Below are positions 27,729 through 36,233 of a DNA stretch of 64,000 bases, piece after piece. This stretch comes from Yarrowia lipolytica. Its lineage: Eukaryota > Ascomycota > Dipodascomycetes > Dipodascales. Position 1 is the first letter of the stretch. Each line of letters opens with the position of its first letter. The notes beneath the pieces were generated by a model, which saw nothing but the letters and a program-made list of their open reading frames with translations, was not told where the DNA came from and made no database searches. The stretch covers positions 1,736,001 through 1,800,000 of the forward strand of contig NC_090775.1 in assembly GCF_001761485.1 (NCBI RefSeq), given 5' to 3'. The position numbers and the translations under genes were made by a program.

Positions 27729-29659
27729 ATCGTACCGTCGCTGATGTCTTTTTGTGCGGTTTCTTTGGCTGAAAGTGTTTGGCTGAGAAGGTCCAACCGC
27801 TCGCGTTTTATTTGGCTCTGAAACCCGGCTGAAAAAGTCCCATGCATACGTGTCCAGACACGATGTGGCAGAGGTTAAAGGGAGACAATAGTGGCAAAAA
27901 AACGTACGAGCCGAGTGGCAAATGTGGAAATCGGAGCCCCTGACTGTTCCTGATGACTCACCACTTTTAAATGTGCTTACTAAGCGATTATCCACTCCCC
28001 GCTCCATATACACCATACTTTACTCAGCCCATTAATTATACTAATGTTCAAGCCCATTTCTAAAACCTTGTCGACATGTGGCATTCGTCAGTTCCATGCA
28101 GTTGCCTGCTGTAGCGCGCAGATATAATGGAGGAGTTACCCGGCAGAGCGAGTGAGTGGTCTGTGCTTGTGTGCGGGTTAGGGGAGTGGAGGGTTGGGGG
28201 TTAAAGGGGTTTGGTTTGGAGATCGGAAGAGCGGTTCAGGGGTTTTTGGGGTTAAGGGATTGGGTAGGGGACTGGGGGGTTAGGGATTGGGAAGGGATTG
28301 GGATAGGGCTGGCCAATGAGGAAATATCAGGGCTAGGGTATGTTACCAGGCATCTCAATTGGGAGACGCGAAAAATATGTCAGGAAAAAAGCACCCACAC
28401 CTGCGTTGGGTAACTGTCGCCCACCCAGTTAAGGTTTATGATTGGCAGATTTTCCAAAGAATAATTACCCGGCCTTGAGGTCACGAGAAATGCCCCTGTG
28501 TTTGTATACAGCGCACCGGGGGACCGAGGGGCTACGAGTAGTTGGTGTGGCTGTGGGTGTGTTTGTGGTATTTAGGAGGGGCGGGAGAGGGAAAAAGAGG
28601 GAAGATGGGCAAAACGGGAAAAACGCCCAATCGGGAATTGTTCCAATCGCGTGGCCTAATTGGGAAGTGTCTTCCTCACGTAGTGTGGCACGCGTGTCTT
28701 GTGTGTGTGTGACTTTTTTGGGCTGTTTTTCGTACTCGTACATATGTCGTTGGTCTTTGTGTGAGCTGCCATCTGCTGCGGGTCGCTTCTTTAGGCAGGA
28801 GGCATTCCTAGAGCGAAGCGGGTGTCCAAAAGAGTTGACATTGGCAGTATTACGAGCGCCCCGATGCGACAAAATTAGTTAAGCGATTCTGGGGGAAATG
28901 GGGGGGGTACATGTCTTGTGGATTTATTTTATGTATGATGACGTATCGGAGCGTTGACGTGTAGCTAGAGAAGCGAAAAAACGAAGGAGAGTGGAGCGGC
29001 GGTGGCTGTAGACGGTGCAAATCACGGACCACGTTGCTCTGACGATTTATACAGTGTCATGAACATCTTTTCTTCACTTGGTTACCACCCTGCTTGTCGT
29101 CTGTACATACAATATTAGTTGCGTGGCATGACAGATTGAGTTGCCGATCTGTGAGACTCCCTCCCCCCTTGTGATGGACTGTTAGGGGGTTGACGAAATA
29201 TAGGAGACGGGCCAAGATGTAGATTAGGGGAGCGAAAAGGGGGGTCTGTATCAGGGTAAGGGTGCAGAGATGGGACCGAGATGGCGTGTCTCGTGATACT
29301 TCGTCACCGCTCGTCTCAGGAAACCTCGGGCTGTTACCCCCCGACCCTACTCCTCCTGCTCCTCCTCCCTTTGTTTATAGCAGACAGGAGCCAAAACACT
29401 AACAAACTCAAAAGTGCACTGGAGCTGTATATGGCACCCAAGACGTTTTGGCGTGACCCAAAAGAAGAGCCTCCACAGTGCACCATCTTCATACATCGAC
29501 AGAGGTCCAGACGACAACTCACAACTACAGCCGGTTCTTCTGTCTGTGGGGCTACACAAGACCACCACCTCACTTATACACTCGTTCAACCTAAACTTCT
29601 CTCAATTCTAAATCCCACCACACGACATCACCACACCTACCGTAATTACCGACAACGGA
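27729..29659. other. Divergent XPR6/LRG1 spacer
   Basis: 1.9 kb with a strong strand asymmetry: the plus strand is G-rich from about 28140 to 29280, including a nearly C-free stretch (28150-28330) with telomere-like words, and turns C-rich after about 29290, where pyrimidine runs occur (29336-29375). The right end is the untranslated first exon of LRG1. Open frames here (28156-28413, 28442-28882, 29281-29721) show no protein-like features. Confidence 0.5.
28172..28320 (+). repeat. G-rich tract with telomere-like words and G-quadruplex potential
   Basis: More than a dozen runs of three to six G within 150 bp. GGGTTAGGGG occurs at 28175-28184 and GGGGTTAGGGA near 28276, and a GGGATTGGGAAGGGATTGGG series follows. 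Any four neighbouring runs satisfy the usual G-quadruplex spacing rule. Confidence 0.75.
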
Positions 29660-29726
29660 GTGAGTACAACCATCGTGAGGAGCCACCGACCGCGAGAGGT
29701 CGTTTCAGACGGTCATTCTAACACAG
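29660..29726 (+). other. Predicted 5'UTR intron of LRG1
   Basis: Donor GTGAGTA at 29660 and acceptor CTAACACAG ending at 29726, six bases before the LRG1 ATG. This is exactly the pair seen in the coding introns of POP8 and MYO1. The reading frame of LRG1 meets a TGA directly after the acceptor, so the first exon cannot be coding for it. Length 67 bp. Confidence 0.65.
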
Positions 29727-29732
29727 TGAGAA

Positions 29733-32700
29733 ATGGAGTCATACAGAGGAAGGGTACGCTACCCTCCTGATGAGCCTCTCCATCCCCCAGCACTTCCCCC
29801 GTCCACTCCGCCAGGATCGGGCTCTCGGTCCCGGTCAGGGTCAGCCACGGGTATGAACTTCTCGCGGCCCACCAACAAACAGCCTCCCATGCGACGCTCC
29901 TACCACACCCCCACACACTCACGCAACCTGTCGGACGAGCACCCACCAGGCACCTACTACTCGCCGCTCAGCTCACCGTCCAAAGACACCCACGACAACA
30001 GCAGCCCCCACATGAGCATCAGGAGGGTCACCAATGAACCGCCAAAGCCCCAGCCAACGCAACCCATCACACAAACACACACACACACACCGTCGCCACT
30101 GCCGCCAAAAATCAACCAACAACTCGACCGCCACAAGAGCATGATGGTCATGAACGAGTCCACAAACACAGACAAGCCGCCAGTGCCGCAGTTCAACTTC
30201 AACGACAAGCCGCCATCACCAGACCTCGAGCGCTCGTCGTCGTCAGCAGCATCCAAATCCACCCGCAAAATCTGCCGCGAATGCAACAAACCGATCTCAG
30301 GCCACTTTGTGCGCGCCCTGGACTCGGTGTTCCACGTTGACTGTTTTCGCTGCGCCGACTGCAACTCGTTGTGCTCGTCAAAGTTCTTCCCCGTGGATGG
30401 AAACGTGCCTTCTACAAACGGAGAAAACACGCCACCCACGTCGCCAACAACTCAGGTGCCGTTGTGTGAAACGTGTTACTTCAGCAGGCTGTCGCTCTTG
30501 TGTTTCTCATGTGGCGGAGCTCTACGAGGAGCCTATATCACAGCCCTGGGCCGCAAGTACCACGTGGAACACTTTTCGTGCTCGAAATGCAACTCGGTGT
30601 TCGGACCCGAAGATTCGTACTACGAGCACCAGGGAGACATTTTCTGCCATTACCACTACTCGACGGACTTTGCCGCGAAATGCGAGGGCTGCCAAACGTC
30701 GATTCTCAAGCAATTTGTCGAAATGTACCGCGGAGGAAAACAGCAGCAGTGGCACCCGGAATGTTATATGATTTTCAAATTCTGGAACGTGCGCATTAGC
30801 GGGGTGGAAAAGCCGCAGGTAGAATCAAAGGACCTGCTGTCGCTGCTGGAAACGCGCATGGAGGAGCGGGTCTTGGGTGTATGGACCACCCTGTGTGGCT
30901 ACGAAGAGTGCACAGCAGCATGTATCTCAGATATGCTACAATACTCAGCGTCGGGTAAGTACCAACTTGCTTTGTCAGCTACGGCGAGGTTGGTATTCAA
31001 GACTGAGCAACTCTTTGTCGGTCTGGACCGTCTCTTGGCTCTGTGCGGCATTGACGAGCTTGAAATCCACACCAGCAAGCAGCAAGGAATGCACCCACCA
31101 AAACTCTACGACGATCTTGGAAAGACACCCAAAAAGCTGTGCAAAAAGATTGTCTCGTTCATGTCCATGGTTTCCAAGGCCAATGAAAAGAAACTACCCA
31201 AAATGGGCGTCACTCAAGACCTCCTGTCTCTGGTGACCACTCTAGCGCACTATCTCAAGGTACTGATTCGGTTTGGACTCTCTACAGCGCTACAGCATGA
31301 CCGCAAAGTCGAGTTCAATGACGCTTCCGGCTTCTCTCTGTTCCTGAGTGCTGCTCCCACGCGAGAACCGGCAGTAGACGTGCTTCTCGAAGGTGTATCC
31401 AACACAGACCCCTTCGACCAGCCGCTCATGCATCTGGGCGTCACGGCGCTCACTCCGGACGTTTGTGTCGCTTGTGGCAAGTCTGTGGAGGACAGCTGTG
31501 TTGTTCTGTTAGATGTTGCCTCTGGTTCAGCTTCTGCATCCTCCAACAGCTCACAAAAGTCGCATAAAAGCAAAAGATGGCATTTGGAGTGTTTTAAGTG
31601 CTCCAAGACTGGAGCTGTGCTTCGCTCCGGGGACGACATTGCTTCTGCTGCTTATGTTGATGGAGAGGTTGTTTCCGAGGGCCATTACCCTCCTTCCGCC
31701 ATTCTGCCCTTTGCAGTGGAGACACGTCTTTCTCAGCTCATGTTTCTGGCCAAAATCGCCCTTGCGCGGCTCAATATTCTCCTAAGTCGAGGCCAACCTC
31801 CTGCTGGAGCTTCTCTCGAGGCTCCCAGACGGTCTTCTGCCCCTGATAACCGTGGAACAGCCGGCTCTGCGAACTCCAACCTCAACGACATTCGCAAGTT
31901 GCGACCCGATTTGCGTGGTGAGGAACGGCGAGGATCAGCAGATACCATCGGTGCGACCTTTTCTAAGAGCTCTTCGGACCTGAACAATGATCTGGACGGC
32001 TACAAGATGTCTGACAGTGCTCGACAGAGCCAGACGTCAGCAGCCGAGCGGGCCAAGGATCGAATGAAGAACGAAAAGTCGCTGACTTTGGACGATATTC
32101 CTCGTATTGTCGCTTCTGAGCAGGCGCGAGACATTCGGCCCAACGCCTTCAAGCACCAGCATCTCGGCGAGAGCATGAAGCATCTTGTGACCGGTGGAAA
32201 CGTTTCGTCGTCAGTACAGAGTGCTCTGAGTTCTACAGAGCCCACATCCTTCTCCTCAGCTCCTTCTGGATCCCAACCCATTCGATACATGTGTGATTTG
32301 GGCTCTGTCGAGATGTTTATTGTGCGGCATGTGGCCGTCATGATGCTTAGGGACTTGGTGAAGGAGTGGATGTCGTTCGAAGAACTACTGGAGATGATTG
32401 ACGTGAAAAAGTCGTTATCATTCTGGGAAAAGTTTGGGAAAGCATTTGGAGGCAAAACCAACGACGGCGAGTACACTGCCTCGTGGGATTTCGACTACCG
32501 TGCAGCTGCTGAACGAGGTCTTCCTCCTCGCAAGGGCTCAAAGGGCGAAAAGAACGACAAGAGCGACAAGGATTCCGTTGTGGTCTTTGGCGGCAACCTG
32601 GACATTCTGACTGAGAAGTTTGGAGTCGAATCACATCTCGGCGTGTCCCCACAGCACAAGATGCGCATCCCGCGCTTTGTGGAGGACTGTATTGATGTGA

Positions 32701-33716
32701 TGAAGACTCAGGACATGACCATTGAAGGTGTCTTCCGTAAGAACGGTAACATCCGACGGCTCAAGGTTGTGACGGAGGAGGTGAATAAGAGCGCCACCAA
32801 GACGTCTGATTTCGCCAAGGAGAACTCTGTGCAGAATGCTGCTTTGTTCAAGAAGTTTCTGCGAGAGATGCCCAATCCTCTCTTTACCTTTAAGCTGCAC
32901 AAGCTGTGGATTTCGTCCCAGAAGATCGAGGATGCCACAACTCGAAAGCGAGTGCTTCATTTGGCTGTATGTCTGCTTCCCAGGTCTCACAGAGACGTGA
33001 CCGAAGTGCTACTCCACTTTCTCAAGTGGGTAGCCTCCTTTTCTCACATTGACGAAGAGAGCGGTAGCAAGATGGACGCTCATAACCTCGCCACCGTCAT
33101 CACTCCGAACATTCTCTATCCCAAGCCCACCGGAAAAGACCATGGTCCTGGAAGTGCCGGTACTCCTGGCTCTGCTGATTCAGCCGCTGCCGCTGCTGCC
33201 GCCGCCGCTGCTGCTGCTGCTGCTGCTTCTGCTGGAGGTGGAGGTGATGGCTACTTTCTGGCCATCGAGGCTATTCATACTCTCATTGAGCACCATGAAC
33301 TGTTCTCTGAGGTGCCTGCCGATCTTCTAGAGGTGCTCAAGGAGACCAATCTGCGAGCCGCGACTGCAGACATCACTACCAAGGAAATCATGACACGATA
33401 TGACCAGATGATGGGCGACCCGGCTGCACGCGCGCGCATTGAGGCCATTCGAAAGCGCCAGAGCTCCGGGTTCCGCACGCCCTCCATGCAGGTCTCCCAC
33501 CTCAACAATCTCACTACGCCGGCCATGGCTGGCGAGACCTCCGAGACTAACACCGGGGGTCTCCATCCTTCGGACGCAGCCGACTGCTCGGACCGTATGC
33601 ACTCCATGGTGAGCACGTCGTCCGTCGGCGAGCAACGCCCTGTGCCTATTAGGATCAACACAGAAATGATCCAAAAGATGGCGTCACGACAGGAGCGTAA
33701 CACTGCTATTGTTTAA
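29733..33716 (+). CDS. LRG1: LIM-domain Rho GTPase-activating protein Lrg1
   Basis: 1327 residues. A Pro/Ser-rich N-terminus (1-175) precedes LIM domains at about 179-255 (CRECNKPISGHF), 258-318 (CFSCGGALRG) and a third, shorter one from about 320 (CEGCQTSIL). Another Cys pair-rich segment at about 578-640 (CVACGKSVEDSC) is a further LIM. The RhoGAP domain runs from about 955 to 1215, with the arginine finger in IEGVFRKNG and the LFKKFLREMPNPL helix. Lrg1 down-regulates Rho1 in cell wall integrity signalling and cytokinesis. Inside the RhoGAP domain, after HNLATVITPNILYP, there is a low-complexity insertion with a run of 15 or more alanines. A 67-bp leader intron is predicted. The paralogue Rga1/2 has LIM domains but not this pattern. 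Confidence 0.9.
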   Translation: MESYRGRVRYPPDEPLHPPALPPSTPPGSGSRSRSGSATGMNFSRPTNKQPPMRRSYHTPTHSRNLSDEHPPGTYYSPLSSPSKDTHDNSSPHMSIRRVTNEPPKPQPTQPITQTHTHTPSPLPPKINQQLDRHKSMMVMNESTNTDKPPVPQFNFNDKPPSPDLERSSSSAASKSTRKICRECNKPISGHFVRALDSVFHVDCFRCADCNSLCSSKFFPVDGNVPSTNGENTPPTSPTTQVPLCETCYFSRLSLLCFSCGGALRGAYITALGRKYHVEHFSCSKCNSVFGPEDSYYEHQGDIFCHYHYSTDFAAKCEGCQTSILKQFVEMYRGGKQQQWHPECYMIFKFWNVRISGVEKPQVESKDLLSLLETRMEERVLGVWTTLCGYEECTAACISDMLQYSASGKYQLALSATARLVFKTEQLFVGLDRLLALCGIDELEIHTSKQQGMHPPKLYDDLGKTPKKLCKKIVSFMSMVSKANEKKLPKMGVTQDLLSLVTTLAHYLKVLIRFGLSTALQHDRKVEFNDASGFSLFLSAAPTREPAVDVLLEGVSNTDPFDQPLMHLGVTALTPDVCVACGKSVEDSCVVLLDVASGSASASSNSSQKSHKSKRWHLECFKCSKTGAVLRSGDDIASAAYVDGEVVSEGHYPPSAILPFAVETRLSQLMFLAKIALARLNILLSRGQPPAGASLEAPRRSSAPDNRGTAGSANSNLNDIRKLRPDLRGEERRGSADTIGATFSKSSSDLNNDLDGYKMSDSARQSQTSAAERAKDRMKNEKSLTLDDIPRIVASEQARDIRPNAFKHQHLGESMKHLVTGGNVSSSVQSALSSTEPTSFSSAPSGSQPIRYMCDLGSVEMFIVRHVAVMMLRDLVKEWMSFEELLEMIDVKKSLSFWEKFGKAFGGKTNDGEYTASWDFDYRAAAERGLPPRKGSKGEKNDKSDKDSVVVFGGNLDILTEKFGVESHLGVSPQHKMRIPRFVEDCIDVMKTQDMTIEGVFRKNGNIRRLKVVTEEVNKSATKTSDFAKENSVQNAALFKKFLREMPNPLFTFKLHKLWISSQKIEDATTRKRVLHLAVCLLPRSHRDVTEVLLHFLKWVASFSHIDEESGSKMDAHNLATVITPNILYPKPTGKDHGPGSAGTPGSADSAAAAAAAAAAAAAAASAGGGGDGYFLAIEAIHTLIEHHELFSEVPADLLEVLKETNLRAATADITTKEIMTRYDQMMGDPAARARIEAIRKRQSSGFRTPSMQVSHLNNLTTPAMAGETSETNTGGLHPSDAADCSDRMHSMVSTSSVGEQRPVPIRINTEMIQKMASRQERNTAIV
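33180..33240 (+). repeat. Polyalanine tract inside the RhoGAP domain of LRG1
   Basis: GCN codons (mixed GCC and GCT, with a pure GCT stretch at the right) code for about 16 Ala broken only at the flanks by Ser. The tract lies in a loop between two RhoGAP helices. Confidence 0.9.
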
Positions 33717-34032
33717 GCAAGGTGGTCCAAGGATGTAACTATTTATGATAATGACTGTATATTAGTAATGAGCTTTTCAATTGTAGTAAAGGACTAGAGG
33801 GCTGGCTGAGGCCAACAAAGACCAACAGAAGTCATATTGGTTAGCATTGCCAGTGGGGCTACATATAAGTGTCCAATTGAACATCACAGGACAATAAAGG
33901 TTTTAACTGTTCTTTCACGCCAAGTAGGTAGTCTCCTGAGCCAGGAAAAGGTCCAGGGTTGTATATTAATGCTATAATACAAGGGGCAGGTGCCATGCAA
34001 AGTGGTGGGCGGAGCCAGGCGATACTTGTCCG
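33717..34032. other. Convergent LRG1/TAF3 spacer
   Basis: 0.3 kb of AT-rich 3'-end sequence. Nothing else is seen. Confidence 0.5.
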
Positions 34033-34650
34033 TCACGACTTGGTCGTCTCCTGTCTCGATTCGAAAAACTCCTCCATACTGGGTCCTCCTGCAATCTTCA
34101 GGTCCAGCTTGTCTTCGAATGACGGTCCTAGCACGGTATCTTTGAAACGCGCTGGACCCACCATCTTGGTCTGTTTGTTGATGAGTCCCTGCAGCCACTC
34201 CACCTCTTCCTGGGGGGCGGCGTCCTCTTGTTTTTTCGCCGTGATGCCGTACGTGGACGGCGCCATTGCTGCTGCTGGCTGTGTAGCTTGGCCAGTGTTG
34301 TTTGCTACTCTGCTGATTCTCCGGGCCTCTGCTGGTCCAGGTCCCTTGGCCCACTTGACAAAGTCCTGCATGCCCTGGTCGCCCTGAGGATCGGTATCGT
34401 AGGGGTCGAGTAGCACCACTGGTTTGATGACATGTGTGTTTGCCATGGCTTGTGCCACGTCTGTGATGATGGCGTCAAATCGGCCTCCGTGATGCGCCAG
34501 ATTCATCGTCTCCGTCGCCAGCAGATCGAGATGCCGAATGTACAGGTCTGTGATTGTGTCCAGCACCGAAGGCGGGCATCGTTCGATACCGGCCACTCGA
34601 AGCAGTTGCGCCACTGATATGCGGGCCAGAGCAAAGTAAAAGTCTGACAT
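34033..34650 (-). CDS. TAF3: TFIID subunit Taf3 (histone-fold protein)
   Basis: 205 residues from the Met at 34650 (MSDFYFALARISVAQLLR). The frame extends 13 codons upstream without conserved sequence. The N-terminal ~75 residues are a bromodomain-associated histone fold: ISVAQLLRVAGIE, then a long helix containing TDLYIRHLDLLA. A short LLDPYDTDPQG block follows and then a low-complexity tail. Taf3 pairs with Taf10 through this fold in TFIID, which recruits RNA polymerase II to promoters. No PHD finger is present, as in other yeasts. S. cerevisiae Taf3 is about 350 residues, so this is short. Another histone-fold TAF such as Taf8 cannot be fully excluded. Confidence 0.7.
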   Translation of the reverse strand: MSDFYFALARISVAQLLRVAGIERCPPSVLDTITDLYIRHLDLLATETMNLAHHGGRFDAIITDVAQAMANTHVIKPVVLLDPYDTDPQGDQGMQDFVKWAKGPGPAEARRISRVANNTGQATQPAAAMAPSTYGITAKKQEDAAPQEEVEWLQGLINKQTKMVGPARFKDTVLGPSFEDKLDLKIAGGPSMEEFFESRQETTKS

Positions 34651-34964
34651 GGAGGAAGTGTGGGAGAGAGGAATGGATGTGTGTTGCAATCGTGTGCGTT
34701 GCTTTTGTGTGTGTGGTGTAGGATAGCTGCGTTTGTGTCCGCGTATGTGTCTGTGGCTGCGTTTGTGTCTGTATTTATGCGGATTGTGCGTGTGCCGCGT
34801 TTGTCGTCACTAGGTTGGTGTGTCTGTCTGTCTCCATCCCTTGTCACTAAGGTTTTAAACTGGAGATGGAGGTTGGGCATTTTAAACTTCGCTACGTGTA
34901 ACATAACACCTAACTGCTCTCTAGAACGGCAGATCACGACACATTCACACAACCACACAGAATC
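34651..34964. other. Divergent TAF3/RET3 spacer
   Basis: 0.31 kb promoter region, GT-rich on the plus strand near 34690-34780 (repeated GTGTGT and TGTGTCTG words). A CTAACTGCTCTCTAG near 34911 looks like an acceptor but has no GTGAGT partner. Confidence 0.5.
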
Positions 34965-35534
34965 ATGACGTCGGAATACTCGGTAGAGGCAGTGCTGCTG
35001 CTGGACAAGGACGGAAAGCGACTCTTCACCAAGTACTACTCGCCCCCACACGGCGACGTGCAATCACACGAGCAGCTTCAGACCCTGACGACACTCAAGG
35101 ACCAGCAGACGTTCGAAAAGGGCCTGGCGCAGAAAACCCATCGACAGAATGGTGACGTCATCATCTTCGACAACAAGGTGGTCGTGTACAAGACGGTTGT
35201 GGACGTGACTCTGTACGTGGTCGGATCGTTTGAGGAGAACGAGGTGATGCTGTACCAGCTGGTTGCCGGCATCAAGGACGCGCTGGAGATTCTGCTCAAG
35301 CACTCGTTCGACAAGCGGTCTGTGCTCGAACACTTTGACCTGGTGGCTCTGGCTATCGATGAGGCCGTCGACTCGGGCGTCATTCTCGAGATCGATCCCG
35401 TCGTCATCGCAAGTAGAGTCACCCCCGCACCCGCCAAGGAAAGCATTGCGTACGGAGGAGTGGAGATCAACGAACAAACCATCTCGAACGTGTACCAGAA
35501 GTGGTCGCAGCGAGCTGGCAAGTTTTTCAGCTAG
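34965..35534 (+). CDS. RET3: Coatomer (COPI) zeta subunit
   Basis: 189 residues, the usual length for zeta-COP. It has the longin/adaptin-small-chain fold: YSVEAVLLLDKDGKRLFTKYY at the start (key part VLLLDKDGKRL), a KVVVYKTVVDVTLYVVGS core, NEVMLYQLVAGIKDAL, and the DLVALAIDEAVDSGVILE helix typical of the family. Zeta-COP heterodimerises with gamma-COP in the COPI coat for Golgi-to-ER retrograde transport. No intron or unusual feature is seen. Confidence 0.93.
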   Translation: MTSEYSVEAVLLLDKDGKRLFTKYYSPPHGDVQSHEQLQTLTTLKDQQTFEKGLAQKTHRQNGDVIIFDNKVVVYKTVVDVTLYVVGSFEENEVMLYQLVAGIKDALEILLKHSFDKRSVLEHFDLVALAIDEAVDSGVILEIDPVVIASRVTPAPAKESIAYGGVEINEQTISNVYQKWSQRAGKFFS

Positions 35535-36233
35535 ATGGAGGATGTATATGGAGGTAATAAGATGGATTTTGTGCAACATGTAGCGCGACTGTGACCCAGC
35601 TGCTCGGTGAGGGCCATCTGCTTGCGTTGCAAGTACTGTACTATAGATAAATATTGTGTTTTTGTGTGTTTTGCAATCGTAATTGGTTCAATTGAATAGT
35701 CGTATTGAAGTGTTAGTCGATCCTCCAAGTGCTGTTACGCTTGATCAAATTGTAACTAAGACAGGCGACAGCTGTGAGCTGCGTACTTGTACTTGGACAA
35801 TAGACCAAGTTTGCGGGTGTAAACATGATTGTACAGGCTCAATTGAACAGTATCGACCGCTTATTCATCACAATGACATTCAGCGGTGAACGTCTACAAG
35901 TACCGGCATATTGTGCTAACTAAATTCTTGAACCAAGAACCATTGAAGTTACAGGCGTTGTACTTGTACTCATACTTGCAAATAATCAATGCGATTTTGT
36001 GTCGGCTGTTCGCTGAAGGGTCGTCTCATTGAGTCAATGAGTTGCTGGTCATAATCTGTCGTTGAACAGAAAGTAAGTCCTGTGACAAACTGTCATCTAT
36101 TGGACTTGTTGTAGCTAGAAATCATCTAAAATCTCGTTGTTTGTACCATTGAGGGCTACAAGTACAGTATCGTACCAAATGTCTTCCATCTACATCATCT
36201 TCATGGTCAATTACTACTATATGCAAACATGGT
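35535..36233. other. Convergent RET3/RQC2 spacer
   Basis: 0.7 kb, unusually dense in GTACTTGTAC/CTACAAGTAC words (35783, 35894, 35960, 36156). No gene is seen. Confidence 0.5.

Noticed and set aside
29281-29721. 146-codon frame upstream of LRG1
   Set aside because: It crosses the predicted leader intron and has no protein-like features; most of it is probably leader and promoter.
30953-30985. Possible intron inside LRG1 (GTAAGT to CAG)
   Set aside because: No branch site; the sequence is in frame and reads on as normal protein.
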